Made by a program: the position numbers and the translations under genes. Positions 23,735 to 30,513 of a DNA stretch of 33,462 bases are shown piece after piece (position 1 is the stretch's first letter; the number at the start of each line of letters is the position of its first letter). The DNA comes from an uncultured Eubacteriales bacterium (GTDB lineage Bacteria; Bacillota; Clostridia; Christensenellales; Borkfalkiaceae): NCBI GenBank assembly GCA_900549005.1, contig URMT01000009.1, positions 1-33,462 on the forward strand, written 5' to 3'. The notes below the pieces were generated by a model. That model saw nothing but the letters and a program-made list of their open reading frames with translations. It was not told where the DNA came from and searched no databases.

Positions 23735-24667
23735 TTATACAAGCGAGAAAGTTTCGTCCAGTCCGAGCATAATGTTCATATTCTGCACGGCAGCGCCCGA
23801 GGCTCCTTTGCCGAGATTATCGAACACGCTGCACAGCAGAATCATATCGTCGTTGCCGCTCACAAAAATTTTCAAAAGGTTGGTGCCCGCCAGCATATTT
23901 GCAGGAAGATAGGCGGGAACCTCGTCTTTTTGCGCAACTTTTACAAAGTTCTGCCACGCATAGTACTCTGCAAAATAGTTTCTAATGTCCTCTACGCCCA
24001 TATTTTTGTGAAGCAGCCTGCGATAGAGCGGAACGGTTACGCACATTCCGCAGTAAAAGTCTGAAACTATGGGATTGAATACAGGGGAATGTGAAAGCCC
24101 GCACTCTTTAACCATCTCGGGAATGTGCTTGTGCGAAAGGGTGAGCGCATACTGTCTGGGCGAATCGAGCAGGATATCCCTCTCCTCCGCCTCGTACTCG
24201 GCAATCATCTTTTTGCCTCCGCCCGAATACCCCGTCACGGAATGGGCGACGAACGGGTAGTCTGCGCCAACAATGCCGCCCTTTACGAGGGGCGCGACAA
24301 GCGAAATGAAGCCCGTGGCGTGACACCCGGGGTTGGCAACGCGATTTGATTCAGCTATCTCACCCCTGCGCTCCTTTGAAATTTCTGGCAGGCCGTATAC
24401 CCATTCGGGATTGGTGCGGTGTGCCGTCGAGGCGTCGATTACCCTCGCCCTTTTATTCTCTATAAGCGAAACCGATTCCCTTGCCGCCGCGTCGGGCAGG
24501 CACAGAAAGCTGATGTCGGCGGAGTTCAGACACTCCTTTCTCGCCTTCGGGTCTTTGCGCTTCTCTTCGGGAAGGGCGATAATGTTTACGTCGCCGCGCT
24601 TTGCCAGCCTTTCGAATATCTGCAAGCCCGTGGTGCCTTCCCGCCCGTCAATAAACACGTTATACAT
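23735..24667 (-). CDS. argC: N-acetyl-gamma-glutamyl-phosphate reductase (short, type 2)
   Basis: The 310-residue enzyme reduces N-acetylglutamyl phosphate to the semialdehyde with NADPH. The N-terminal nucleotide-binding region begins VFIDGREGTTGLQIFERL. This GREGTTG form and the short length point to the type 2 (about 310 residue) AGPR, unlike the 340-residue GASGYxG type found in many Bacillota. The catalytic Cys115 is in ANPGCHATGF. The SVTGYSGGGKKMI and LSHKHIPE segments bind substrate. The upstream region contains an ARG-box-like palindrome (24792-24805). The ribosome site is a GAGAGAGAT-type purine stretch before the ATG. The gene lies 156 bases downstream of argG. Confidence 0.94.
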   Translation of the reverse strand: MYNVFIDGREGTTGLQIFERLAKRGDVNIIALPEEKRKDPKARKECLNSADISFLCLPDAAARESVSLIENKRARVIDASTAHRTNPEWVYGLPEISKERRGEIAESNRVANPGCHATGFISLVAPLVKGGIVGADYPFVAHSVTGYSGGGKKMIAEYEAEERDILLDSPRQYALTLSHKHIPEMVKECGLSHSPVFNPIVSDFYCGMCVTVPLYRRLLHKNMGVEDIRNYFAEYYAWQNFVKVAQKDEVPAYLPANMLAGTNLLKIFVSGNDDMILLCSVFDNLGKGASGAAVQNMNIMLGLDETFSLV

Positions 24668-24719
24668 CTTTTATCTCTCTCACGCCGCCAGAATTTCTGC
24701 GTTTGGCGGCATACGCAGT

Positions 24720-24748
24720 ACAAAGCGGCGTTAAAAAGCCGCTTTGCA
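24720..24748 (-). other. Hairpin in the argG-argC spacer
   Basis: A 9-bp perfect stem CAAAGCGGC / GCCGCTTTG with an 8-base loop lies between argG and argC. A second stem, GCCGCCA / TGGCGGC, lies nearer argC (24680-24710). Neither has a following T-tract on the minus strand, so they may be leader structures or mRNA stabilisers. Confidence 0.4.
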
Positions 24749-24791
24749 CCTGAAATAATTTAAATTTTGCGTTAAAAACTCCGCGCGTGCG

Positions 24792-24805
24792 TCAATAAAT
24801 ATTCA
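24792..24805 (-). promoter_or_regulatory. ARG-box-like operator between argG and argC
   Basis: On the minus strand TGAATATTTATTGA matches the core ARG box TGAAT-WWWW-ATTCA at 13 of 14 positions. It overlaps a TTGACG that could be a -35, though no good -10 follows at the right distance. It is a likely ArgR/AhrC site controlling argC and the genes beyond it. Confidence 0.6.
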
Positions 24806-24823
24806 CGCCGCCGCAAGTCCTTT

Positions 24824-26044
24824 TTACTTCAACTTCTTTTCGTCGAGCAGGGCCTTTATCTTGATGGGCAGACCGAACAGATTGATGAAGCCTGCGGAGT
24901 CGGTCTGGTCGTAGCAATGGTCCTCGCCAAAGGTTGCAATATCTTCGCTGTACAGAGAATAAGGCGATTTTATGCCGGCGTTCATTACGTTGCCCTTGTA
25001 AATGCGCAGCTTCACGTCGCCCGTAACCGTCTCCTGCGTCTTATCCACGAACGCATCGAGAGCTTCGCGCAGGGGCGTAAACCACTGTCCGTCGTATACC
25101 ATTTCGCCATACTTCACAGCTATAAGCTGCTTATAATGCGCCGTAGCCTTGTCGAGGCAGACAGATTCAAGAAGCTCGTGAGCGGTATAGAGTATTGTAC
25201 CGCCGGGAGTTTCGTATACGCCGCGGCTCTTCATACCCACAAGCCTGTTTTCAACCATATCGATTATGCCGACGCCGTTTTCGCCGCCTATTTTATTGAG
25301 CTTTTCGATGATGGCCACACTGTCGAGTTTCTCGCCGTCGATTGCGGTGGGAATACCCTTTTCAAAGTGAATGGTTACGTATGTGCTCTTGTCGGGCGCC
25401 TTCCAGGGGGACACGCCGAGTTCAAGAATTTTATCGTACTGCGGCTCGTTGGCGGGGTCTTCCAAATCAAGTCCCTCGTGCGAAAGGTGCCACAGGTTTT
25501 TATCCTTGGAATAGTTGGTCCCCCTCGTTATTTTCAGGGGAATATTGTGTGCTTCCGCATAGTCGATTTCTTCGTCGCGGCTCTTTATGTTCCATATGCG
25601 CCAGGGGGCGATTATGGGCATTTCGGGCGCAAACGCCTTTATCGCAAGTTCAAAACGAACCTGGTCGTTGCCCTTGCCCGTGCAGCCGTGGCAGATTGCG
25701 TCGGCGCCCTCTTTCTTGGCAATTTCAACAATCCTCTTCGCGATTACGGGGCGCGCGAACGAAGTACCCAGAAGGTACTTGTTCTCATACACGGCGCCCG
25801 CCTTCATCGTGGGATAGATGTAATCTTCGATGAATTCCTTGCGGAGGTCCTCTATATACAATTTGGAAGCGCCCGTTTTAAGCGCCTTTTCTTCAAGTCC
25901 TTCCAGCTCAGACTGCTGTCCGACGTCGCCTGAAACAGCTATAACTTCACAGTTGTCATAATTTTCTTTGAGCCAGGGAATGATTATCGACGTATCAAGT
26001 CCGCCCGAATAAGCTAAAACTACCTTTTTAATCTTCTTTTCCAT
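24824..26044 (-). CDS. argG: Argininosuccinate synthase
   Basis: The 406-residue enzyme joins citrulline and aspartate with ATP. The N-terminal PP-loop AYSGGLDTS is at 11-19, followed by the citrulline and aspartate sites in [35 protein letters not shown] and the [18 protein letters not shown] block. Length matches the short bacterial form. It is the first gene of the arginine supercluster, with its own strong promoter and ArgR-box-like sites upstream. The ATG at 26044 has only a weak GGAC site about 11 bases away. The next enzyme of the pathway, argininosuccinate lyase (argH), often adjoins argG, but it is absent here and must lie elsewhere. Confidence 0.97.
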   Translation of the reverse strand: MEKKIKKVVLAYSGGLDTSIIIPWLKENYDNCEVIAVSGDVGQQSELEGLEEKALKTGASKLYIEDLRKEFIEDYIYPTMKAGAVYENKYLLGTSFARPVIAKRIVEIAKKEGADAICHGCTGKGNDQVRFELAIKAFAPEMPIIAPWRIWNIKSRDEEIDYAEAHNIPLKITRGTNYSKDKNLWHLSHEGLDLEDPANEPQYDKILELGVSPWKAPDKSTYVTIHFEKGIPTAIDGEKLDSVAIIEKLNKIGGENGVGIIDMVENRLVGMKSRGVYETPGGTILYTAHELLESVCLDKATAHYKQLIAVKYGEMVYDGQWFTPLREALDAFVDKTQETVTGDVKLRIYKGNVMNAGIKSPYSLYSEDIATFGEDHCYDQTDSAGFINLFGLPIKIKALLDEKKLK

Positions 26045-26100
26045 AACAATATTTCGTCCGATGATTATTTTTGACTCCCCTTCTTCGGTTCGTCCCGCAA

Positions 26101-26129
26101 ATTATACAATATACCGCCCTGCAAGTCAA
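26101..26129 (-). promoter_or_regulatory. sigma-A promoter of argG
   Basis: On the minus strand TTGACT (26124-26129), a 17-base spacer and a perfect TATAAT (26101-26106). The start is predicted near 26094, about 50 bases before the ATG. Confidence 0.9.
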
Positions 26130-26148
26130 GCGTTTACCATATCAATTT

Positions 26149-26223
26149 TGAATATTTTATAAAATATTTTGCATAAATATTCATTATTTATACAAAATCA
26201 GCGAATAATTGCATAAATATACA
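26149..26223 (-). promoter_or_regulatory. ARG-box-like array upstream of argG
   Basis: TGCATAAATATTCA (26170-26183) matches the TGAAT-WWWW-ATTCA core at 13 of 14 positions, and TGCATAAATATACA (26210-26223) at 12 of 14. A weaker half-site, TGAATATTTTATAA (26149-26162), is centred exactly 21 bp from the first box. That is the spacing of paired ARG boxes bound by one ArgR hexamer. All lie upstream of the argG -35 and not over it. Confidence 0.6.
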
Positions 26224-26358
26224 AATATAAGTATGCCGCAGCTATGCGCAGTTTTGCAGCTGCGTTGCGACGGCCGAAAATTATGCCGGCAAACACCGCC
26301 GCAGAAACTGTAAACGCAACGCGGCGTGGCTGCGTACAAAGCGACGGCAAAGCCTACG

Positions 26359-27000
26359 TCAATACATTTTTGACAAAAAATTGTATCTTTTCATCTCTTT
26401 GCGCAGAAGTTTATACGAAGGCACGAACCTTTCAACAAGCTGCCAGAATGAAGGCGAATGGTCTCTGTGGACGATGTGGCACAGTTCGTGCACCATTACA
26501 TACCTCTGCAATTCGGGCGGAAGCATAAGAAGTTTGAAATTGAAAACAATGTTGCCCTTTGCGTCGCAGCAACCCCACATACTTTTGTACGCACGGAAGC
26601 CCACGCCCGCGGAATGCAGCCCGCATCTTGCCTCTTCCTCTTTAAACCGCGACAAAAACTCTTCGCCCAGACTGTTTACGTATGCAGCTTTGAAGCCCCT
26701 GGGCGAGGTGACGTGTACGCCCTGTCCGTCGATAAAGTTGCGGGTACTTTTTATGACGGGCACGCGCTCGCCGCGCACGTAAGCCTCGGCGTAATCTTTC
26801 ACGCGCTGACCCGCAAGCACGTTTGCGCTGTTGAAGGCAAGCGCCCTCTCAATCCACGCGCGCTTTTCGGCCACGACGTTTTCTATGTCGCGCTGTGTTG
26901 CACGCGCGGGCGCGCGCACAATAATTTTGTTGTCTTCCGTAACTTTGATGGAATAAGTTCTGCGGCTGCTCCTCTGCACCGTATATTCAAATCTTGCCAT
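26359..27000 (-). CDS. YgjP-like (DUF45) metal-dependent hydrolase
   Basis: The 213-residue protein belongs to the YgjP/WLM family (PF01863), cytosolic zinc metallopeptidase-like proteins of uncertain substrate. The zinc motif is complete: His171-Glu172-Leu-Cys-His175 in VMVHELCHIVHRDHSPSFW, with His181 as the third ligand candidate. The N-terminal beta-rich part with IIVRAPARATQRDIENVVAEKRAWIE and the YKSMWGCCDAKGNIVFNFKLLMLP block are characteristic. It follows the thioesterase gene by 56 bases, which contain a very stable hairpin, so the two may share a transcript with partial read-through. The ribosome site before the ATG is weak. Family assignment is firm; the physiological role is unknown. 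Confidence 0.88.
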   Translation of the reverse strand: MARFEYTVQRSSRRTYSIKVTEDNKIIVRAPARATQRDIENVVAEKRAWIERALAFNSANVLAGQRVKDYAEAYVRGERVPVIKSTRNFIDGQGVHVTSPRGFKAAYVNSLGEEFLSRFKEEEARCGLHSAGVGFRAYKSMWGCCDAKGNIVFNFKLLMLPPELQRYVMVHELCHIVHRDHSPSFWQLVERFVPSYKLLRKEMKRYNFLSKMY

Positions 27001-27010
27001 TTTTCTTTAA

Positions 27011-27050
27011 AGCGCCCGCGCGGCAGAAAAGCCGCGCGGGCAAAAAATTT
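27011..27050. terminator. Very stable 11-bp GC hairpin between thioesterase and ygjP-like genes
   Basis: GCCCGCGCGGC and its exact complement enclose an AGAAAA loop. On the plus strand it is followed by AAAAAATTTTTT; on the minus strand, the direction of both genes, the T run comes before the stem rather than after. It would therefore terminate plus-strand (antisense) transcription better than sense transcription. It may act as a partial terminator or processing site. Confidence 0.5.
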
Positions 27051-27056
27051 TTTAAA

Positions 27057-27785
27057 TCAGTTTTTGAAGAAAGACATCTTCATACGAACGCGCGCATCGC
27101 CGTCCACGCGCCCCTCGATATAGCTGAATTCCCCGTCGTCGCGGCGGAAAAATTCCAGCTTCTCGCCGTACTTGCACTGCTTTACGTATGTAATCTGCAC
27201 GCTTTTAAGGCTTCTTTCCTTCATTTCGTCAACGCTGAACGCGTCCATACACATATCTGCGTACTTGGTGTTGTTTACGTGGTTATAATGGTCGTAATCG
27301 GAATAAGATACAATCTTCCCGTACTTCTTTTCCCCTTCTTTAAGCGGCGGCAAGCGCCACGAATTGAAGTCGAGCGCGCGGAAGTCGTTATATTCGCGCG
27401 TATCCCCTTCAAAAAATGCCGACGTGGGCAGAACGGAAAAAGTATTCAAATCGACCATACACCAGCGCGTCGAACCGGCGCACACCTTTTCGTCGCCCGA
27501 ATAAACTTCGAACTCCCTTAAAAATATGGTGTTCTTGGGCTTCATCGGCCAGGTGTGAACGGTAAGTTTATCCCTGAAAACTATGGGACGATAAAGCTCT
27601 ATGTACCAGTTGGCAAGAATAAAACCTATGCCGCGCGGAGCGATGTCGTCGTAGCCGAAACCTAGCTCGTCGGCAGAAAGGCACGCAGATTCCTCCAATA
27701 TGGAGAGCAAAGACGAAAGTTTGAGTTCGTCTTTGAAATCGACGTCGGTATATCGTATTTCGTAAGTTTTTATATGCCTGTACAT
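27057..27785 (-). CDS. Acyl-ACP thioesterase (FatA/FatB-like)
   Basis: The 242-residue cytosolic enzyme releases fatty acids from acyl carrier protein. It has the double hot-dog layout of bacterial acyl-ACP thioesterases (PF01643). The N-terminal repeat begins YEIRYTDVDFKDELKLSSLLSILEESA and includes PRGIGFILANWYIELYRP and the FLREFEVY strand. The C-terminal repeat has the catalytic-region signature Asp165-HY-Asn168-His169-Val-Asn171-Asn in DYDHYNHVNNTKYADM. Proteins like this are common in gut Clostridia, where their free fatty acid product and purpose are unclear. The gene has its own promoter divergent from the PadR-like regulator, and an AGAGG site about 10 bases before the ATG. The regulator next door might control it. 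Confidence 0.88.
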   Translation of the reverse strand: MYRHIKTYEIRYTDVDFKDELKLSSLLSILEESACLSADELGFGYDDIAPRGIGFILANWYIELYRPIVFRDKLTVHTWPMKPKNTIFLREFEVYSGDEKVCAGSTRWCMVDLNTFSVLPTSAFFEGDTREYNDFRALDFNSWRLPPLKEGEKKYGKIVSYSDYDHYNHVNNTKYADMCMDAFSVDEMKERSLKSVQITYVKQCKYGEKLEFFRRDDGEFSYIEGRVDGDARVRMKMSFFKN

Positions 27786-27816
27786 ACTATTGTCGTCCTC
27801 TTATCAACGTAATTTT

Positions 27817-27845
27817 ATTATATCACCGTCAAACAAAAAAGTCTA
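27817..27845 (-). promoter_or_regulatory. Promoter of the acyl-ACP thioesterase gene
   Basis: On the minus strand TAGACT (27840-27845), a 17-base spacer and TATAAT (27817-27822). The -10 is perfect; the -35 matches at 4 of 6 positions. Confidence 0.65.
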
Positions 27846-27890
27846 ACAAATGCGGCCGCAAAGCGCCATTTAAGTTTTATTATGTTTGAC

Positions 27891-27900
27891 ATAGTACTAT
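27891..27900. promoter_or_regulatory. Palindrome ATAGTACTAT in the divergent regulatory region
   Basis: A perfect 10-bp palindrome sits between two TTGACA words and just upstream of the promoter of the PadR-like gene. PadR regulators bind short dyads in their own promoters, so it is a candidate autoregulatory operator. Its length alone is not proof. Confidence 0.4.
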
Positions 27901-27916
27901 AAATATTGACAAACTA

Positions 27917-27946
27917 TTGACATTCAGCCGCAATATATGGTATAAT
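27917..27946 (+). promoter_or_regulatory. sigma-A promoter of the padR-like operon
   Basis: Consensus TTGACA (27917-27922), an 18-base spacer and consensus TATAAT (27941-27946). A second TTGACA lies 11 bases further upstream (27906-27911). The start is near 27953, only about 20 bases before the ATG. Confidence 0.9.
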
Positions 27947-27972
27947 TTAATCAAATTTACAGGAGAAACACT

Positions 27973-29796
27973 ATGGACGACAACACCGAAGAATTTGAAG
28001 GCAATGCAGCCGGCAAAAGTTCTATCAGCGCCGACCTGATAAGGGGACATATCAATACCATAATTCTCCGCTCGCTGTACGACAGAGACAAGTACGGCTA
28101 CGAGATAATAAACGAGATAAACGAAAAGAGCCACGGGCAGTACACCCTTAAACAGCCCACGCTTTACAGCGCGCTTAAAAGGTTGGAAAACCAGGGGTAT
28201 ATTCAGGCTTACTGGAAACAGGACGAAGTGTCTGCCGGGGGCAGAAGGAAGTATTTCCGCCTTACGGACAGCGGCCGCGAAATAACCGAGCACAACCAGG
28301 CTGAATGGGAATATTCGCGTACGGTAATCGATAATCTTATATCGGACAGGAACTTCGATTTCAACCAGCCTGCTCCCACTCCCGTCGACTTCAAAATTCT
28401 GAAACAGGCCACTTCGCGCGTGCCCGTAATTCACGGCGAAGGCGAGGAAGATGAAGAAGCCGCGGAAAAGGACGAAAACAAAGAACCCGCCGCGGGCGAG
28501 CCGCTGATTGAGGCACGCACCTACACCGTATCGGAAGAGGCGCAGACGATTTACATAGACGACCCCACTAAGCCCGCAGAAAAAGAGGAAAAGGCTGACG
28601 GCGACGGGGAAAAGAGCGACACTGTGGTATATTCCGCAGAGACTGAAAAACCACTCTCTTACTCAGAACAGGTATTTGAAAGCGGCTCTACGCTTTCTGC
28701 GGAAAAAAGTCAAGCCGAAGGCACTGCGGACGAAGCAGAAAAAAACCAACAGCCGCAACCTGAGGAAAGCGAAAGCATAGTAACGGAAAGCGCTGAACAA
28801 CAAAGCGTTGCGGCGGAAGCTGCCTCACAGCAGACGACGTATACCGAACGCACCGAAGAGAGCGTTCAGAGCGCGCCTGCACCGCAGCCTTCCGAAAACA
28901 CGGAAGTTTACGAAGAAAACACCTACTCCCCCCAGCCGCAGGCAGACGCCTTTGCCGCAGAGAGGGCGCGGTACGCATCTCAGCTCTCGACCTCTGCCGA
29001 AGAAGAACAGCGCAGGCAGGTTCACGAAAACTATATGAAGCTGATTGCGGGCGACGACGAAAAGAAGCCTGAAAGAGAAGAGACTGCCGAACCGCTCATA
29101 TACAATGCCCGCCCCGAACAGGAACGCGACTATAAGAACCTTATAGATAAGCTGTTCGACAGCGCATTGAAAAATAACGAACCCGAACCCGTTCAGCAGC
29201 CCGCACCGCAGCAATCCCAGGCGGCGCCGCAGTACGTTCAGCAGCCCGCGCAGGCTTACGAACCGCCCGCGGAACCTGAACCCGTTCAGCAACTGCATTA
29301 CGGAAGCTACCTTGACGCCAGCAGAAAAGCCGCCTCTGACGGGCTTAAAATCAACACCTCGGAAGACGCATTCGCGGCGGGCGCGGCAAGGCAGACCACC
29401 TACGACAAAGGCGCAACTTTATTCAAATGCTCGCTTATAATAGGCATAATAATGTTGCTTGAATTTACGCTGACTCTGCTGTTCAGGAACGAGCTTGGCG
29501 TTTCGATAGCCTACCCCATTGTCATACTCTCGCTCGGCCTTGCGCTCGTACTCGTATGCGGGGTGCTGTTCGGCGCGCGCTGGGGCAACCATATGCGCAA
29601 ACCCACAAGCCTGCGCTACATCATCACCGCGGGCGTGATTACCGTCATACTCATCTGCATAATAATAATCTTCGCGGCTGTTATACAGACCAACTGGTCG
29701 TCCACCGCGCAGGTAATGGCAAACGTGGTAATACCCTGCATAATAGCGCTGAACATACCCATATTCACGCTCAGCTTCTACCTGTTTACCAAGTGA
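27973..29796 (+). CDS. PadR-type regulator with disordered linker and four membrane helices
   Basis: The 607-residue protein has three parts. Residues about 20-115 are a PadR winged-helix domain: ISADLIRGHINTIILRSL, YGYEIINEI, QPTLYSALKRLENQGYI, and GGRRKYFRLTDSGRE. Residues about 145-475 are low-complexity, rich in Glu, Gln, Pro and Ala (for example EPVQQPAPQQSQAAPQYVQQ), and probably disordered. Residues about 484-605 contain four hydrophobic segments (484-504, 511-534, 547-572, 581-605) that should span the membrane. This predicts a DNA-binding domain tethered to the membrane by a linker of over 300 residues. The usual PadR C-terminal dimerisation helices are not obvious. AGGAGA lies before the ATG, and a consensus promoter is just upstream. 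The flavodoxin gene starts 10 bases after its stop. Its signal and targets are unknown. Confidence 0.85.
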   Translation: MDDNTEEFEGNAAGKSSISADLIRGHINTIILRSLYDRDKYGYEIINEINEKSHGQYTLKQPTLYSALKRLENQGYIQAYWKQDEVSAGGRRKYFRLTDSGREITEHNQAEWEYSRTVIDNLISDRNFDFNQPAPTPVDFKILKQATSRVPVIHGEGEEDEEAAEKDENKEPAAGEPLIEARTYTVSEEAQTIYIDDPTKPAEKEEKADGDGEKSDTVVYSAETEKPLSYSEQVFESGSTLSAEKSQAEGTADEAEKNQQPQPEESESIVTESAEQQSVAAEAASQQTTYTERTEESVQSAPAPQPSENTEVYEENTYSPQPQADAFAAERARYASQLSTSAEEEQRRQVHENYMKLIAGDDEKKPEREETAEPLIYNARPEQERDYKNLIDKLFDSALKNNEPEPVQQPAPQQSQAAPQYVQQPAQAYEPPAEPEPVQQLHYGSYLDASRKAASDGLKINTSEDAFAAGAARQTTYDKGATLFKCSLIIGIIMLLEFTLTLLFRNELGVSIAYPIVILSLGLALVLVCGVLFGARWGNHMRKPTSLRYIITAGVITVILICIIIIFAAVIQTNWSSTAQVMANVVIPCIIALNIPIFTLSFYLFTK

Positions 29797-29806
29797 GAGG
29801 AAATAT

Positions 29807-30280
29807 ATGAAACTTTTGGCCGTAGTTTATTCAACGCACATCGGGAACACTATGCAGATAGCGGAAGCTATGGCAGAAGTAGCTCCGCTCACCATTGCAG
29901 AATTTGAAAATATAGAAAAATATAACCTTTCGCAGTACGACGCGGTGGGCTTCGGCGGAGGCATAAACGCAGGCAGTCACGACGGAAAACTTTTATCATT
30001 CGTGCAGAAACTGCAAAGCGTGCCAAAGTATTCGTTTGTATTCTCCACCAGCGCCACGGGCAAGTACCAAAAGCACAACAAAAAACTTATCTCTCTGCTC
30101 GAAAGCAGGGGAAGCAAAGTTTTAGGCTCGTTCGGCTGCAAAGGGCTGTGCAAATTCTTTATTTTCGCGCTCGCAGGCGGTATAAACAATGGCCGCCCGA
30201 ACATTGACGATTTTGATGCGGCGCAGGATTTTATAATGCAGGTTATGGCCGAACTTGAAAAGGAAAAGGCCAGACAGTAA
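29807..30280 (+). CDS. Flavodoxin-like protein
   Basis: The 157-residue protein has a flavodoxin fold. The N-terminal strand and phosphate loop YSTHIGNTMQIAEAMAE (8-24) fit the FMN site. The GFGGGINAGSHDGKLLSFVQKL and FVFSTSATGK segments fit the later cofactor loops. It looks closer to flavodoxin family proteins of the NAD(P)H-dependent or protoporphyrinogen-oxidase-like group than to a classical electron-carrier flavodoxin, but I cannot choose between them. GAGAGGAAATAT lies directly before the ATG and the gene starts 10 bases after the PadR-like gene, so they form an operon that ends at the terminator near 30339. Confidence 0.8.
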   Translation: MKLLAVVYSTHIGNTMQIAEAMAEVAPLTIAEFENIEKYNLSQYDAVGFGGGINAGSHDGKLLSFVQKLQSVPKYSFVFSTSATGKYQKHNKKLISLLESRGSKVLGSFGCKGLCKFFIFALAGGINNGRPNIDDFDAAQDFIMQVMAELEKEKARQ

Positions 30281-30338
30281 GGCAGTAAGTCTGATTTTGC
30301 ATTATTGCATAAACAAGCAACTCAACTTAATCGAGCGA

Positions 30339-30373
30339 GCCGCGGGGCAGAATAATCTGCCCCGCGGCTTTTT
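30339..30373 (+). terminator. Terminator of the padR-flavodoxin operon
   Basis: A perfect 13-bp stem GCCGCGGGGCAGA / TCTGCCCCGCGGC with an ATAA loop is followed by five T. This is a textbook intrinsic terminator 58 bases after the flavodoxin stop. Confidence 0.93.
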
Positions 30374-30436
30374 ATTCCGCTTTTAATTCTTACGGCAACG
30401 CCCCCGTTATTCAGCCATATGCAACTCAGGCAACAC

Positions 30437-30470
30437 AAAAAGTGCGGAAGATTTTTCTTCCGCACTTTTT
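30437..30470. terminator. Bidirectional terminator, mainly for rny
   Basis: A 15-bp stem AAAAAGTGCGGAAGA / TCTTCCGCACTTTTT with a TTTT loop gives a T5 tail on both strands. It lies 43 bases past the rny stop on the minus strand and also backs up the plus-strand terminator. Confidence 0.92.
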
Positions 30471-30513
30471 CGCGCCACAGGCGCGTATACATTCATTTTT
30501 GCTTTTAAAATTT

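Larger units (their letters stand above)
26045..26358 (-). other. 314-bp region between ygjP-like gene and argG
   Basis: Positions 26045-26225 hold the argG leader, promoter and ARG-box-like sites. Positions 26226-26358 are a GC-rich stretch with several GCCGC / GCGGC words (for example GGCCG and GCCGGC) but no gene, and no clear terminator for the metalloprotease gene that ends at 26359. Confidence 0.5.

Noticed and set aside
24917..25933. A 338-codon plus-strand frame opposite argG
   Set aside because: The same shadow effect over a fully recognisable argininosuccinate synthase.
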